Positions 1 through 7,901 of a DNA stretch of 64,000 nucleotides are shown piece after piece. The notes beneath the pieces were generated by a model, which was not told where the DNA came from, searched no databases, and was given only the letters and a program-made list of their open reading frames with translations. Both the position numbers and the translations under genes were made by a program. How positions within the stretch are numbered: position 1 is the first letter of the stretch; each line of letters opens with the position of its first letter. Origin of the DNA: Nonomuraea sediminis (GTDB lineage: Bacteria; Actinomycetota; Actinomycetes; Streptosporangiales; Streptosporangiaceae); NCBI RefSeq assembly GCF_018531495.1, contig NZ_JAHDTI010000011.1:1-64000 (forward strand). The letters run 5' to 3'.

Positions 1-360
1 GGGGGCGTCGTGGGGGGGGGGCGCGGTGCTGGTGGAAGGGGCGTCGGAGGGTGTGGAGGCGGTGTTGGCGGAAGAGATGTCGGAGGGGGGCGTGGTGCTG
101 GTGGGAAGGGTGGAGGCGGTGCTCGTTGAGGGGGTGTTGGGGTGGTGGGTGGGGAGGGAGATTAGGTGCATGGGGCCGTAGCCGGAGGAGGTGCTGGGTT
201 GGCCGGAGTGGGCGTCCCAGCGGGATTCGAGGTAGGAGACGCCGAGGAGGACGCTGAGCGGGACACCGTACTGCTTGGCTGCGGCGGCGAAGTCGGCCTG
301 GCGTGGGGCGGGGGCGGCGACCGCGGCGGCGGCGAGCGAGACGGCGATCCAGTGCAGCAT
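1..360 (-). CDS. Secreted lysozyme-like / amidase protein, 5' part only
   Basis: The frame is open from an ATG at 360 down to position 1, so the gene runs off the left edge; 120 codons are visible. Residues 1-17 form an Ala-rich signal peptide or membrane start. Residues 21-55 read like the start of a soluble-transglycosylase fold: KQYGVPLSVLLGVSYLESRW, where the Glu of LES is the usual catalytic acid, followed by GYGPMHL. From about residue 70 the chain becomes a Ser/Thr/Pro-rich linker, which explains the monotonous DNA at 1-160. Actinomycete cell-wall amidases and lysozyme-like proteins share the ESRW and GYGPMHL motifs. It lies 63 bp downstream of the TetR gene on the same strand and may be co-transcribed. 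The function of the missing C-terminal part cannot be judged. Confidence 0.72.
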   Translation of the reverse strand, partial: MLHWIAVSLAAAAVAAPAPRQADFAAAAKQYGVPLSVLLGVSYLESRWDAHSGQPSTSSGYGPMHLISLPTHHPNTPSTSTASTLPTSTTPPSDISSANTASTPSDAPSTSTAPPPHDAP

Positions 361-423
361 GACGACCCCCACCCTTTGCGACAGGAAGGATACTTACAGT
401 AACCATTCCCTGAAAGGGGTGAG

Positions 424-1203
424 TCAGGCGGGGCGGACGATACGGATGAGATCGCGCAGGTCAGCCGCAAACTCGGCATCCCAGTCCACCGGCGTGTCGA
501 GGTACGGGGCGAGCCGCCGGTGTGCCGGCAGGTCCCGTCCGCGACCCTTCCGCGCGTCCGGTGCGGCGAAGCGTCCGTTGACCTCCGACAGGGCGAATCC
601 CATCACGAACGTGCTGACCAGCCGCTCGATCCTGGGCACCTCCGAGTCCGGCACCCCGGCGTCCAGCAGCGCCTGGTAGACCAGGTCGACCACCCGCACC
701 CCCTCGGCCGTGACGGACGTGCGCGCCAGCAGCAGCGGGAACACCGCCGGATGCGCCCGCGCCACTTCCCGAACCCGCCACGCGAGCCGCCACAACCCCT
801 CCTCCCACCCCTCCGTACCTCCGGAAGAACCCACGGACGAAGCCAGGGGAGAACCCATGGAAGACCCTGCCGAGGACGACGTCGAAGGCCCATCGGCAAG
901 GCCCGTGGTGGGGTCGGCAGGGGAGTCCGGGGTGGGGCTGGCGGTGGAGTTCGTGGAAGGGGGTGAAATCGCGGGGGCGGCTGAGGTGGGTGGGGTGGGG
1001 AGTTGGTTGAGGAGGCGGCCGACGAGGCCGTCCAGGAGTTCGTCCTTGTTGCGGAAGTAGCCGTACAGGGCCATGGGCGTGACGCCGATGCGTTCGGCGA
1101 CCGCGCGCATGGACAGCGCGTCCAGCCCGCGTTCGTCGGCGATCGCCAGGGCGGCGTCGAGGATCTCCGGTTGCCGTTCGGTCTTGAGTTTCCGCACTCT
1201 CAC
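424..1203 (-). CDS. TetR-family repressor with a Ser/Pro-rich inserted linker
   Basis: This 259-residue regulator has a canonical TetR DNA-binding domain at residues 10-60 (AVAERIGVTPMALYGYF recognition region). The C-terminal ligand-binding part at about 132-259 resembles TetR_C. Between them lies about 62 residues of low-complexity Ser/Thr/Pro/Ala/Gly sequence (about 69-130), which TetR proteins normally lack. The start is GTG at 1203, with another GTG at 1197. No ribosome binding site precedes it, and a palindromic operator abuts the start codon, so the message may be leaderless. It is divergent from the ABC exporter at 1252 and most likely represses both itself and the exporter in response to an exported toxic ligand. 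Confidence 0.85.
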   Translation of the reverse strand: MRVRKLKTERQPEILDAALAIADERGLDALSMRAVAERIGVTPMALYGYFRNKDELLDGLVGRLLNQLPTPPTSAAPAISPPSTNSTASPTPDSPADPTTGLADGPSTSSSAGSSMGSPLASSVGSSGGTEGWEEGLWRLAWRVREVARAHPAVFPLLLARTSVTAEGVRVVDLVYQALLDAGVPDSEVPRIERLVSTFVMGFALSEVNGRFAAPDARKGRGRDLPAHRRLAPYLDTPVDWDAEFAADLRDLIRIVRPA

Positions 1204-1237
1204 AGTCTACGGTGTAGAGCAGTCTACATCGTAGACT
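1204..1237. promoter_or_regulatory. Tandem TetR operators
   Basis: Two 17-bp dyads lie head to tail in the 48-bp gap between the TetR and ABC genes. The second (1221-1237) is perfect: AGTCTAC, 3-bp spacer, GTAGACT. The first (1204-1220) has the same left arm and a right arm with two mismatches. They begin directly at the TetR start codon and end just before the exporter ribosome binding site (1241-1250), as expected for shared repression of divergent promoters. Confidence 0.85.
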
Positions 1238-1251
1238 GAGGAGGAGGGGAC

Positions 1252-2049
1252 ATGCTCGAAGCCATAGGCCTCGTCAAGCGATACGGCCAGGTCACCGCCC
1301 TGGACGGCTTCGACCTCGAGGTGCGGCCTGGAGAGATCGCGGGCCTGGTCGGCCACAACGGAGCGGGCAAGACGACCTTCTTTGAGATCGCCGCACGCCT
1401 CATATCCCCCGACGCCGGAAATATCCGGACCAAAGGCGGCATGGCCGTTGCCCCCCAGCAGCTGGCCCTGTACCCGACGCTGACGGTGAGGGAGACCCTC
1501 CAGCTGTTCGCGGGCCTGGCAGGCCTCAAGAGAAAGACCCCGAAGATCGAGCAGACGGCCGAGGAGCTGCGGCTGACGGACGTCCTCGACAGAAGGGTGA
1601 GCAGGCTGTCCGGCGGCCAGCAACGCCGCACCCATGCCGCCACCGCCCTGATCGCCGACCCCGACGTCCTCCTCCTCGACGAGCCCACGGTGGGCGCCGA
1701 CCCCGAGACCCGAGCCGCCCTCCTGTCCGCCGTACGCAGGAGGGCCGACCAGGGCGCCACCGTCGTCTACACCACCCACTACCTGCCCGAGCTGACCGAG
1801 CTGGGCGCCACGATCGCCGTCGTCAGGAACGGCCGGGTGATCGCCCGCGGCACCGGCGCCGACCTGCTCAAGGGCCTGCCGGGCGAGGTCAGGGTCACCC
1901 TCGACGACCGGGAGCTGGCCGTCACCACGAACAACCCCACCGCCACCCTGGCCGAGCTGCTGCGCGACCTCGACACGCCGGCGCGCGGTGTCGACATCCG
2001 CCAGCCCTCGCTCGACGACCTCTACAGGGAGCTGTCCCGTGCCGCGTGA
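1252..2049 (+). CDS. ABC transporter ATP-binding protein, drug-exporter type
   Basis: This 265-residue ATPase powers export together with the permease encoded next. Walker A is GHNGAGKTT (about residues 34-42), the signature is LSGGQQRR (about 119-126), Walker B is LLLDEP, and an H-loop His follows in YTTHYL. The C-terminal extension resembles DrrA/CcmA-type exporters. An ATG start is preceded by a strong GA-rich ribosome binding site at 1241-1250. The next gene starts inside its last codons, so the two are translationally coupled. The divergent TetR gene and operators suggest induction by a drug-like substrate, which is not identifiable from sequence. Confidence 0.92.
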   Translation: MLEAIGLVKRYGQVTALDGFDLEVRPGEIAGLVGHNGAGKTTFFEIAARLISPDAGNIRTKGGMAVAPQQLALYPTLTVRETLQLFAGLAGLKRKTPKIEQTAEELRLTDVLDRRVSRLSGGQQRRTHAATALIADPDVLLLDEPTVGADPETRAALLSAVRRRADQGATVVYTTHYLPELTELGATIAVVRNGRVIARGTGADLLKGLPGEVRVTLDDRELAVTTNNPTATLAELLRDLDTPARGVDIRQPSLDDLYRELSRAA

Positions 2050-2767
2050 GTCCCTGCACCGCATCGCGGTCCTGACCAGGCACAACGCTCTGCTGCGGAT
2101 GCGTGACCCGGCCCACCTGATCAGCTACCTGGTCATGCCCATGGTGCTCATGCTGATCTTCAAGACCATGCTGCGCGACCCCGCCCAGGTCGTCTCGGGC
2201 CTGCTGGTCATGTTCTCGGTGCTGTCGATGGCCGACGTGGCCACCGCCTCGCTCACCGAGCGCGTCTGGCACACCTGGGACCGCGTCCGCGCCACCCGCG
2301 CCCGCGTCCCCGAACTGCTGCTCGGCAAGGCGCTGCCCGTCTTCGCCCTGCTGGCCTTCCAGCAGGCCGTCCTGCTCGGCTACGGCGTGCTGGTGATCGG
2401 CCTGCGCGTCGACGGCTCGCCCGCCCTGCTGGTGGTGGCGGTCCTGGCCTGGTGCTTCGCGCTGCTCGGCGCGGGTACGGCCATCGCCGGCGTGGTCCGC
2501 AGCCAGGGAGAGCTCACCACGCTGTGCAACGTGGGCGCGCTGACGGTCTCGGCGCTCGGCGGTGCGCTGGTCCCGATCGCGATGATGCCCGCCTGGGCGC
2601 AGGCGATCGCGCCGATCTCGCCCGGCTACTGGGCGACCACCATGCTCCAGTCGGCGGCGCGCGGCGACGCGGCAGGCACGGCGGCAGGGGCGGGGGTCCT
2701 GTTCGCTCTCGGCGCAGGAGCCGCCGCGTTCGCCTGCCACCGCTTCGCCAAGGGATGGGAACGCTAA
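2039..2767 (+). CDS. ABC-2 type permease of the drug exporter
   Basis: A membrane protein of 242 residues with about six hydrophobic segments, typical of ABC-2 permeases in DrrB-like exporters. I chose the GTG at 2039, which overlaps the ATPase gene by 11 nt and gives the N-terminus VPRESLHRIAVLTRHN. An upstream ATG at 1988 in the same frame would encode an unlikely tail lying inside the ATPase gene. It should assemble with the ATPase as the membrane-spanning half of the pump. A hairpin follows one base after the stop. Confidence 0.88.
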   Translation: MPRESLHRIAVLTRHNALLRMRDPAHLISYLVMPMVLMLIFKTMLRDPAQVVSGLLVMFSVLSMADVATASLTERVWHTWDRVRATRARVPELLLGKALPVFALLAFQQAVLLGYGVLVIGLRVDGSPALLVVAVLAWCFALLGAGTAIAGVVRSQGELTTLCNVGALTVSALGGALVPIAMMPAWAQAIAPISPGYWATTMLQSAARGDAAGTAAGAGVLFALGAGAAAFACHRFAKGWER

Positions 2768-2791
2768 ATCTTGCCCGATTCCGGGCAAGAT
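2768..2791 (+). terminator. Perfect inverted repeat after the ABC exporter
   Basis: Ten-bp perfect arms (ATCTTGCCCG and its complement) flank a 4-base loop, starting one base after the permease stop codon. No T-run follows, which is common for actinomycete terminators. It could also act as an operator for the small gene downstream. Confidence 0.65.
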
Positions 2792-2811
2792 GTTGGCCTC
2801 ATGGCCCTCTG

Positions 2812-3093
2812 ATGGGTACCTTCCTCGTCGTGCACCCCTACGAGGACCTCGTCGCGCACCTCGCGCGGACCAGTTCACTGCGCCCAGGAGAGGCCGACCG
2901 GGTGGTGGCCGACGTGTTGGCCTACTTCTCCGAGCGCACCGAGGATTTCGTACGGCGACGCCATGGCGAACTGAAGACCCGTGGCCTCACCAACGACGAG
3001 ATCTTCCCCAGGGTTGCGCTGGAGCTGCGACACCGCCGGGTCGCGGCTCCTGACCTGTCGCTGCGTCAGCTGCGCAGGATCGTCTACGGATAG
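2812..3093 (+). CDS. Small conserved-looking hypothetical protein
   Basis: A 93-residue protein that I do not recognise. It is predicted helical and charged, with features such as VHPYEDLVAHL near the N-terminus and LSLRQLRRIVYG at the C-terminus, and has no signal peptide or membrane segment. The start is ATG at 2812; GTG at 2830 is an alternative. It sits 13 bp upstream of glmS on the same strand and may be co-transcribed with it. Coding character is clear from codon use and the well-formed product, but no function can be assigned. Confidence 0.62.
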   Translation: MGTFLVVHPYEDLVAHLARTSSLRPGEADRVVADVLAYFSERTEDFVRRRHGELKTRGLTNDEIFPRVALELRHRRVAAPDLSLRQLRRIVYG

Positions 3094-3106
3094 GGGAGGA
3101 CCGAGT

Positions 3107-4927
3107 ATGTGCGGAATCGTGGCGTACGTGGGGCCGAAGGACGCGGCGCCCATCCTGCTCGAAGGCCTGCAACGGCTCGAGTACCGCGGATACGACTCGG
3201 CCGGAGTCGTGGTGTCCAACAAGGGGCTCAAGGTCCGCAAGGTCAAGGGCAGGGTCGCCGATCTGGCGGCGGTCGTACCTGCCAGGTTCAAGGGGAGCCT
3301 GGGCATCGGCCACACCCGCTGGGCCACGCACGGCGTGCCCAGCGACGCCAACGCGCACCCGCACCTGTCCAGCGACGAGCGCGTCGCGGTCGTGCACAAC
3401 GGCATCATCGAGAACGCCGACGAGCTGCGCGCCAGGCTGGTGGCCGACGGCGCCGTGTTCGTCTCCGAGACCGACACCGAGGTGCTCGCCCACCTCATCG
3501 CCCGCACCGTCGAGGAGACCGACTCCCTGGAGGAGGCGGTCAGGAAGGCGCTCAAGAGCGTCGTCGGCACCTACGGCATCGCCGTGGTGGACGCCCAGCG
3601 CCCCGGCGAGGTCGTCGTGGCACGCAACGGCAGCCCGATCGTGCTCGGGATCGGCGAGAAGGAGATGTTCGCCGCTTCCGACGTGGCCGCCCTGGTCCGC
3701 TACACCCGGCAGGTGGTCCACCTGGAGGACGGCGAGCTGGCCGTACTGAAGGCCGACGGCTTCCACACCTTCGCCAGCGACGCCCGCGAGACCGCCAAGC
3801 AGCCGCTGACCGTGGACTGGGACGCGGGACACTACGACACCGGCGGCTACGAGCACTACCTGCTCAAGGAGATCTCCGAGCAGCCCGAGACCGTGGCGCG
3901 CACCCTGCGCGGCCGCCTCGACGAGCGCTTCCACATCGCCCACCTGGGCGGCCTGAACATGGACGCCCGGCAGACCCGCTCCTTCCGCCGGGTGAAGATC
4001 ATCGGCTGCGGTTCCGCCTACTACTCCGGGCAGATCGGCGCACAGCTCATCGAGGAGCTGGCCCGCATCCCCGCCGACGCCGAGCCCGCCAGCGAGTTCC
4101 GCTACCGCAACCCCGTCGTCGACCCCGACACGCTGTACGTCGCGATCAGCCAGTCCGGCGAGACCTACGACACGCTGGCCGCCGTCCAGGAGCTCAAGCG
4201 CAAGGGCGGCCGCGTCATCGGCATCGTCAACGCCGTCGGCAGCGCCATCGCCCGCGAGGTGGACGGCGGCGTCTACCTGCACGCCGGGCCCGAGGTGTCG
4301 GTGGCCTCGACCAAGGCGTTCACCTCGACCGCGCTGGCCTTCGCGCTGCTGGCGCTGCACTTCGGCCGGGTCCACGACCTGTCGCCGGCCGACGGGCGGC
4401 GCATCTGCGAGGGGCTGCGCAGGCTGCCCGACCAGATCGAGGAGATCCTCGGCCAGAACGACAAGATCGCCGAGCTGGCCCGCCGCTACGCCAAGTACCC
4501 CAGCATGATGTTCGTCGGCCGGGTCCGCGGTTACCCGGTGGCCCGCGAGGGCGCGCAGAAGCTCAAGGAGATCTCCTACGTGCACGCCGAGGCCTACCCG
4601 GCCAGCGAGCTCAAGCATGGGCCGCTGGCGCTGATCGGCCCCGAGATGCCGACCGTGGCGATCGTCCCCGACGACGAACTGCTCGACAAGAACTTGACCA
4701 CGCTGGGCGAGATCCGCGCCCGCGGCGGCAACGTGCTCATGGTCGGCCACCGCGAGCCCGACGCCAAGCTGGCCGAGGACGTGATCGTGGTGCCGAAGAA
4801 CGAGATCGAGCTGGACCCCATCCTGCTGACGATCCCGCTGCAGCTGCTGGCCTACCACGCCGCCGTGGCGCTGGGCCGCGACGTCGACAAGCCGCGCAAC
4901 CTCGCCAAGAGCGTCACAGTCGAGTGA
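3107..4927 (+). CDS. glmS: Glutamine--fructose-6-phosphate aminotransferase (isomerizing)
   Basis: Makes glucosamine-6-phosphate from fructose-6-phosphate and glutamine, the entry step to UDP-GlcNAc and cell-wall synthesis. The 606-residue length matches the family. The N-terminal glutaminase starts MCGIVAYVG, with Cys2 as nucleophile after Met removal, followed by EYRGYDSAG and GHTRWATHG. Two SIS domains follow, with GCGSAYYSG and SQSGETYDT sugar-phosphate motifs and the C-terminal PRNLAKSVTVE. The ATG at 3107 has the ribosome binding site GGGGAGGA just upstream. Its last 14 nt overlap the end of the convergent DUF5706-like gene. Confidence 0.97.
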   Translation: MCGIVAYVGPKDAAPILLEGLQRLEYRGYDSAGVVVSNKGLKVRKVKGRVADLAAVVPARFKGSLGIGHTRWATHGVPSDANAHPHLSSDERVAVVHNGIIENADELRARLVADGAVFVSETDTEVLAHLIARTVEETDSLEEAVRKALKSVVGTYGIAVVDAQRPGEVVVARNGSPIVLGIGEKEMFAASDVAALVRYTRQVVHLEDGELAVLKADGFHTFASDARETAKQPLTVDWDAGHYDTGGYEHYLLKEISEQPETVARTLRGRLDERFHIAHLGGLNMDARQTRSFRRVKIIGCGSAYYSGQIGAQLIEELARIPADAEPASEFRYRNPVVDPDTLYVAISQSGETYDTLAAVQELKRKGGRVIGIVNAVGSAIAREVDGGVYLHAGPEVSVASTKAFTSTALAFALLALHFGRVHDLSPADGRRICEGLRRLPDQIEEILGQNDKIAELARRYAKYPSMMFVGRVRGYPVAREGAQKLKEISYVHAEAYPASELKHGPLALIGPEMPTVAIVPDDELLDKNLTTLGEIRARGGNVLMVGHREPDAKLAEDVIVVPKNEIELDPILLTIPLQLLAYHAAVALGRDVDKPRNLAKSVTVE

Positions 4928-5363
4928 GCAGGGCCGGGGCCGCCACCAGCGCGGCCCCGGCTGCGGCCAGCCACAGCGACAGGCCGACGAGCAGATGCTT
5001 GCGCCAGGCGATCCGGCTCAGCGTGACCGCCTGGCGGCACAGCGCGTCGACCGCGTCGGCCGCCTCCAGCGCGTTTCGCAGGTCACGCGGATCCCAGCGG
5101 CGCAGGTGGCCGAAGTAGACGAAGTCACGCGGCCGGCGTCGCCAGACCCCGATGCGGGGCATCACCGAGTAGACCGACAGCGCCACCGAGGCGGCCAGCA
5201 GCGCCACGCCCGCCCAGTACTCCCACGACGGTGGCGGCGACAGCGCCACGACCGCCGCCAGCACCGCGCTCTGCAGCGTCAGCGCGAACGCGGCCTTGGC
5301 GTCGACCTTGCCTGTCGCGTCCGACACGTGGCCGAGCAGCCGCCAGGCGATCTCCTCACTCAT
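4914..5363 (-). CDS. Pycsar TM effector-like membrane protein (DUF5706-like)
   Basis: A 149-residue protein with three hydrophobic helices (about 24-42, 48-67 and 123-144). Its layout matches the DUF5706/PycTM family: an amphipathic start with VDAKAAFALTLQSAVLA in helix 1, the conserved-looking FVYFGHL after helix 2, an interhelical region ending LSRIAWRKH, and a final helix. In Pycsar systems such proteins are triggered by cyclic pyrimidine nucleotides to disrupt the inner membrane. Here it is the last gene of a five-gene operon whose first gene encodes a nucleotide cyclase. It overlaps the kinase gene by 8 nt, with an AGGAG ribosome binding site about 10 nt upstream of its ATG. The family call is by motif and topology. 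Confidence 0.68.
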   Translation of the reverse strand: MSEEIAWRLLGHVSDATGKVDAKAAFALTLQSAVLAAVVALSPPPSWEYWAGVALLAASVALSVYSVMPRIGVWRRRPRDFVYFGHLRRWDPRDLRNALEAADAVDALCRQAVTLSRIAWRKHLLVGLSLWLAAAGAALVAAPALLTRL

Positions 5364-7011
5364 CGATCGTGCGCTCCTGGTAGACGATGTCCACCGCGCA
5401 ACGGAACCCGGTGGCGGGCCCGTGGTAGTCGATCTCGGCCGGGATCCTCAGCGACACCACCCCGTGGATGCCCACCGGGTCGCTCCACCCGCCCCCGCAC
5501 ACGGCCCGCCGCCCCTCGGGCCCGTCGGCGATCCACTCGCTGACGTTGCCCGCCATGTCGGCCACGCCGTACGGCGAGCGGCCGTCGCACTCGCCCTCGG
5601 TGAAAGCGTCGACCGGGCTGGTGTAGCGGTAGGTGGTGCCCGGCATGCGGGCGTGGTTGCACCGGTCGGGCTGCCACACCTCGCCCCACGGGTACATCCG
5701 GTCGTCCTTGTCGCCGCGTGCCGCCTTCTCCCACTCCAGCGACCTGGGCAGCCGCTTGCCCGCCCACAGCGCGTAGCAGAGCGCGTCACGCCAGGTCACG
5801 TGCACGACCGGGTGGTCGGGCAGCCCGGAGCGGCCCGCCAGCAGGCCCTCGGGCATCGGGTAGTTGGTGGCGTCGACGAACTCGGCGTAGGCGGCGTTGG
5901 TGACGGGCGTGACGTCGATGTCGAACCCCGGGCAGAACACCTGCCGCGGCGGGTCGTCCTTCGGCGCGAGCTGGCCCACCAGCCGCTGCTCGCTGCCCAT
6001 GCCCTCGGCCAGCAGCGCGTTGGCCGCCTGGTCCGGGCTCGTGCCGTGGGTGAACACGCCCGGCGGCACCCGCACCATGCCCGGCCTGGGCGGCAGCGCC
6101 ACCCGCTCCACCATCGGCGCCCCGCACACCGGGCAGCGCGCGTTCCTGGCGCCGGCCACGTAGCCGCAGGCGCGGCAGTGGACCCGCTCGACCTCGCGGG
6201 CGCGCACGTCCTCGGTCAGGTCGGGGTCGGTCAGCACCTCGCACACCTGCGCCATCGACGGCCGAGCCGGGGCGTTCCCGTCCAGCATGGCGAGCAGCAG
6301 GTCGAGCAACCTTCCAGGGGCGAGTGGATGCTCGGCCTCCATGACCCTGAGCACGGCTGGAGCCTGGACGGGCTCGCGCGGGTAGCCGCCGGTCAGGCAC
6401 TCGTAGAGGATCACGCCCAGCGCGTAGACGTCGTCATCGGCGAGGTCGAGCAGCGGGTCGATGCGGCGCTGCGGCGACAGGTACTCCACCACGCCCGCGG
6501 TCAGCCCCGCCTCGTCGTGCGCCCTCGACAGGCCCCAGTCGATCACCTGGATGTCGTTGCCCCTGGTCAGCAGGATGTTGCTGGGCTTGAGGTCGCGGTG
6601 GCGGACGTCGTGGTCGTGCGCGAAGGCGATGGCCGCGGCGATCTGGCCACCCATCCGCACGCTCTGGCACAGCGACTGCCGCCCGCCGCGCGCCACCAGC
6701 TCCCGCAGCGACGGGCCGTCGACGTAGCCGATGAACATCACCGGCCCGAGCTCGCCCAGGCTGCGCAGCGCCAGCAGGGCGGGCGCGGTGTACGGCGCGC
6801 CGCGCAGCTTGGCCACGGCGGTCCTGCACTCGTTGAAGAACGCGGTGGCGACCGGCTCGCCCACCCGGGCCAGCACGTCGTCGCCGATCCTTTTGACGAT
6901 CTTGCGGCCCTCGAACTCGTCCTCCAGCACGCCGATCTCGGCGAACCCGCCCCGCCGTACCTCGACGACCCGCTCGCCCGTCGGCAGCACCATGCCCGCG
7001 GCCAGCCCCAT
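5356..7011 (-). CDS. Ser/Thr protein kinase - zinc ribbon - FGE-fold fusion
   Basis: The 551-residue protein has three modules. Residues 1-265 are a Hanks-type kinase with a Gly-rich loop near 20-25, Lys40, HRDLKPSN (Asp140, Asn145) and DWG in place of DFG (Asp158), so catalysis looks intact. Residues 279-296 form a C-x2-C...C-x2-C zinc ribbon. Residues about 311-541 are a formylglycine-generating-enzyme/SUMF1 fold: MVRVPPGVF, VTPVTNAAYAEF, WEKAARG, MAGNVSEW and the terminal GFRCA. The GGGW segment lacks the paired catalytic cysteines of true FGEs, suggesting a binding or sensor role. The ATG at 7011 shares its A with the preceding stop and has an AGGAGG site. The kinase may phosphorylate a ligand for the operon's FHA domain. 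Confidence 0.9.
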   Translation of the reverse strand: MGLAAGMVLPTGERVVEVRRGGFAEIGVLEDEFEGRKIVKRIGDDVLARVGEPVATAFFNECRTAVAKLRGAPYTAPALLALRSLGELGPVMFIGYVDGPSLRELVARGGRQSLCQSVRMGGQIAAAIAFAHDHDVRHRDLKPSNILLTRGNDIQVIDWGLSRAHDEAGLTAGVVEYLSPQRRIDPLLDLADDDVYALGVILYECLTGGYPREPVQAPAVLRVMEAEHPLAPGRLLDLLLAMLDGNAPARPSMAQVCEVLTDPDLTEDVRAREVERVHCRACGYVAGARNARCPVCGAPMVERVALPPRPGMVRVPPGVFTHGTSPDQAANALLAEGMGSEQRLVGQLAPKDDPPRQVFCPGFDIDVTPVTNAAYAEFVDATNYPMPEGLLAGRSGLPDHPVVHVTWRDALCYALWAGKRLPRSLEWEKAARGDKDDRMYPWGEVWQPDRCNHARMPGTTYRYTSPVDAFTEGECDGRSPYGVADMAGNVSEWIADGPEGRRAVCGGGWSDPVGIHGVVSLRIPAEIDYHGPATGFRCAVDIVYQERTIDE

Positions 7012-7901
7012 CAGCGCCTCCTGAAGATGTGGATCAATCCGGGCGTCCCCGCCGAGGGCGCCGAGCCGAACACGATCGTGAGGAAGGTGAGGAAGACCAG
7101 CAGGTATCCGATCCAGGTGATGATGGTCTTCAACCACCCCAGGACGGTCCAGAACCACGACTCGGGCGCCTCGCGCACCTGCAGCCGCACCTGCTTGCTG
7201 TCGGCCTTGCCCTGCGCGTCGGTCATCGTGACGGTGAACGTCGCGATGCCCGCCTCCTCGGGCGTGCCCGCCAGCACCCCGGCCTGCCGTACGAACTGCA
7301 CGCCCGCGGGCAGGGCACCGTCGAGTTTCCAGCTGTACGGCGGGCTGCCCGCCTGGCCCTGGAACTGGTAGCGGTAGCCGCTGCCCGCCTCCCACTCCAG
7401 CAGCAGCACCTTCCCGGTGATCTGCGGAGACGCGGCGACGGTGCCGCCGCCCGAGGGCACCACGGCGAAGGCGAGCACCCGCTTGGCCGTGTCGCCCACG
7501 GCGTCGGCCACCTGGACCGTCGCCTGGGAGATGCCGGTCTGGCGGGGCGTGCCGGTGATGCGGCCGTCGCCGGCGAGGGCGAGCCCGGAAGGCATGCGGG
7601 TGCCGTCGGCCAGCGTCCACCGGTAGGGGCCGTCGCCGCCGAGGACCGCCAGCGTGAGGCTGTAGGGCTGGGCGACCAGGGCGGCGGGTGCCTTCTCCGT
7701 GGCCACCCGCAGCTGCGTGTCGGGCTGGCCGCCGCCCCCGGTCTTGGGGCTGAGCGCGGTCGTCACCACCAGCATCACGGCCACGAACATCAGCGCCGCC
7801 ACGATGATCAGCAGCAGGTCGACGAAGCGGAGCTCGACCGGGTGCTCGTCGCCGTGCCGCCGCTTCCAGCGGAACGGCGCCGCGATCGGGCCGGCCGTCA
7901 T
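7011..7901 (-). CDS. ExbD/TolR-like anchor with two Ig-like (He_PIG) domains
   Basis: This 296-residue membrane protein has a basic N-terminus, then the helix RFVDLLLIIVAALMFVAVML (about 25-44). Its Asp28 sits where ExbD/TolR/MotB proteins carry the proton-accepting Asp. Two putative Ig-like repeats follow (about 63-150 and 150-245), each with the He_PIG pattern P-x-G-(I/V)...G-x-(I/L)-x-GTP...G. A second hydrophobic helix lies near 250-280. The Ig domains should therefore lie outside the cytoplasm between two membrane anchors. The gene starts in a 4-nt ATGA overlap with the MotA/ExbB-like gene, its likely stator partner. A plain cell-surface Ig protein is possible if Asp28 is coincidental. 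Confidence 0.74.
   Translation of the reverse strand: MTAGPIAAPFRWKRRHGDEHPVELRFVDLLLIIVAALMFVAVMLVVTTALSPKTGGGGQPDTQLRVATEKAPAALVAQPYSLTLAVLGGDGPYRWTLADGTRMPSGLALAGDGRITGTPRQTGISQATVQVADAVGDTAKRVLAFAVVPSGGGTVAASPQITGKVLLLEWEAGSGYRYQFQGQAGSPPYSWKLDGALPAGVQFVRQAGVLAGTPEEAGIATFTVTMTDAQGKADSKQVRLQVREAPESWFWTVLGWLKTIITWIGYLLVFLTFLTIVFGSAPSAGTPGLIHIFRRR

Noticed and set aside
1-160. G-rich tandem-like DNA at the left edge, considered a non-coding repeat
   Set aside because: It reads without stops on the minus strand as the Ser/Thr/Pro-rich linker of a secreted protein.
2987-4858. A 623-codon open frame antisense to glmS
   Set aside because: It is a composition shadow. Its product is a monotonous Gly/Val/Asp/His-rich sequence and glmS on the other strand is fully convincing.
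5356-6080. FGE-like region considered as ergothioneine EgtB or a sulfatase activator
   Set aside because: It lacks the DinB-like EgtB N-terminus, the iron ligands and the paired FGE cysteines, and is fused to a kinase.
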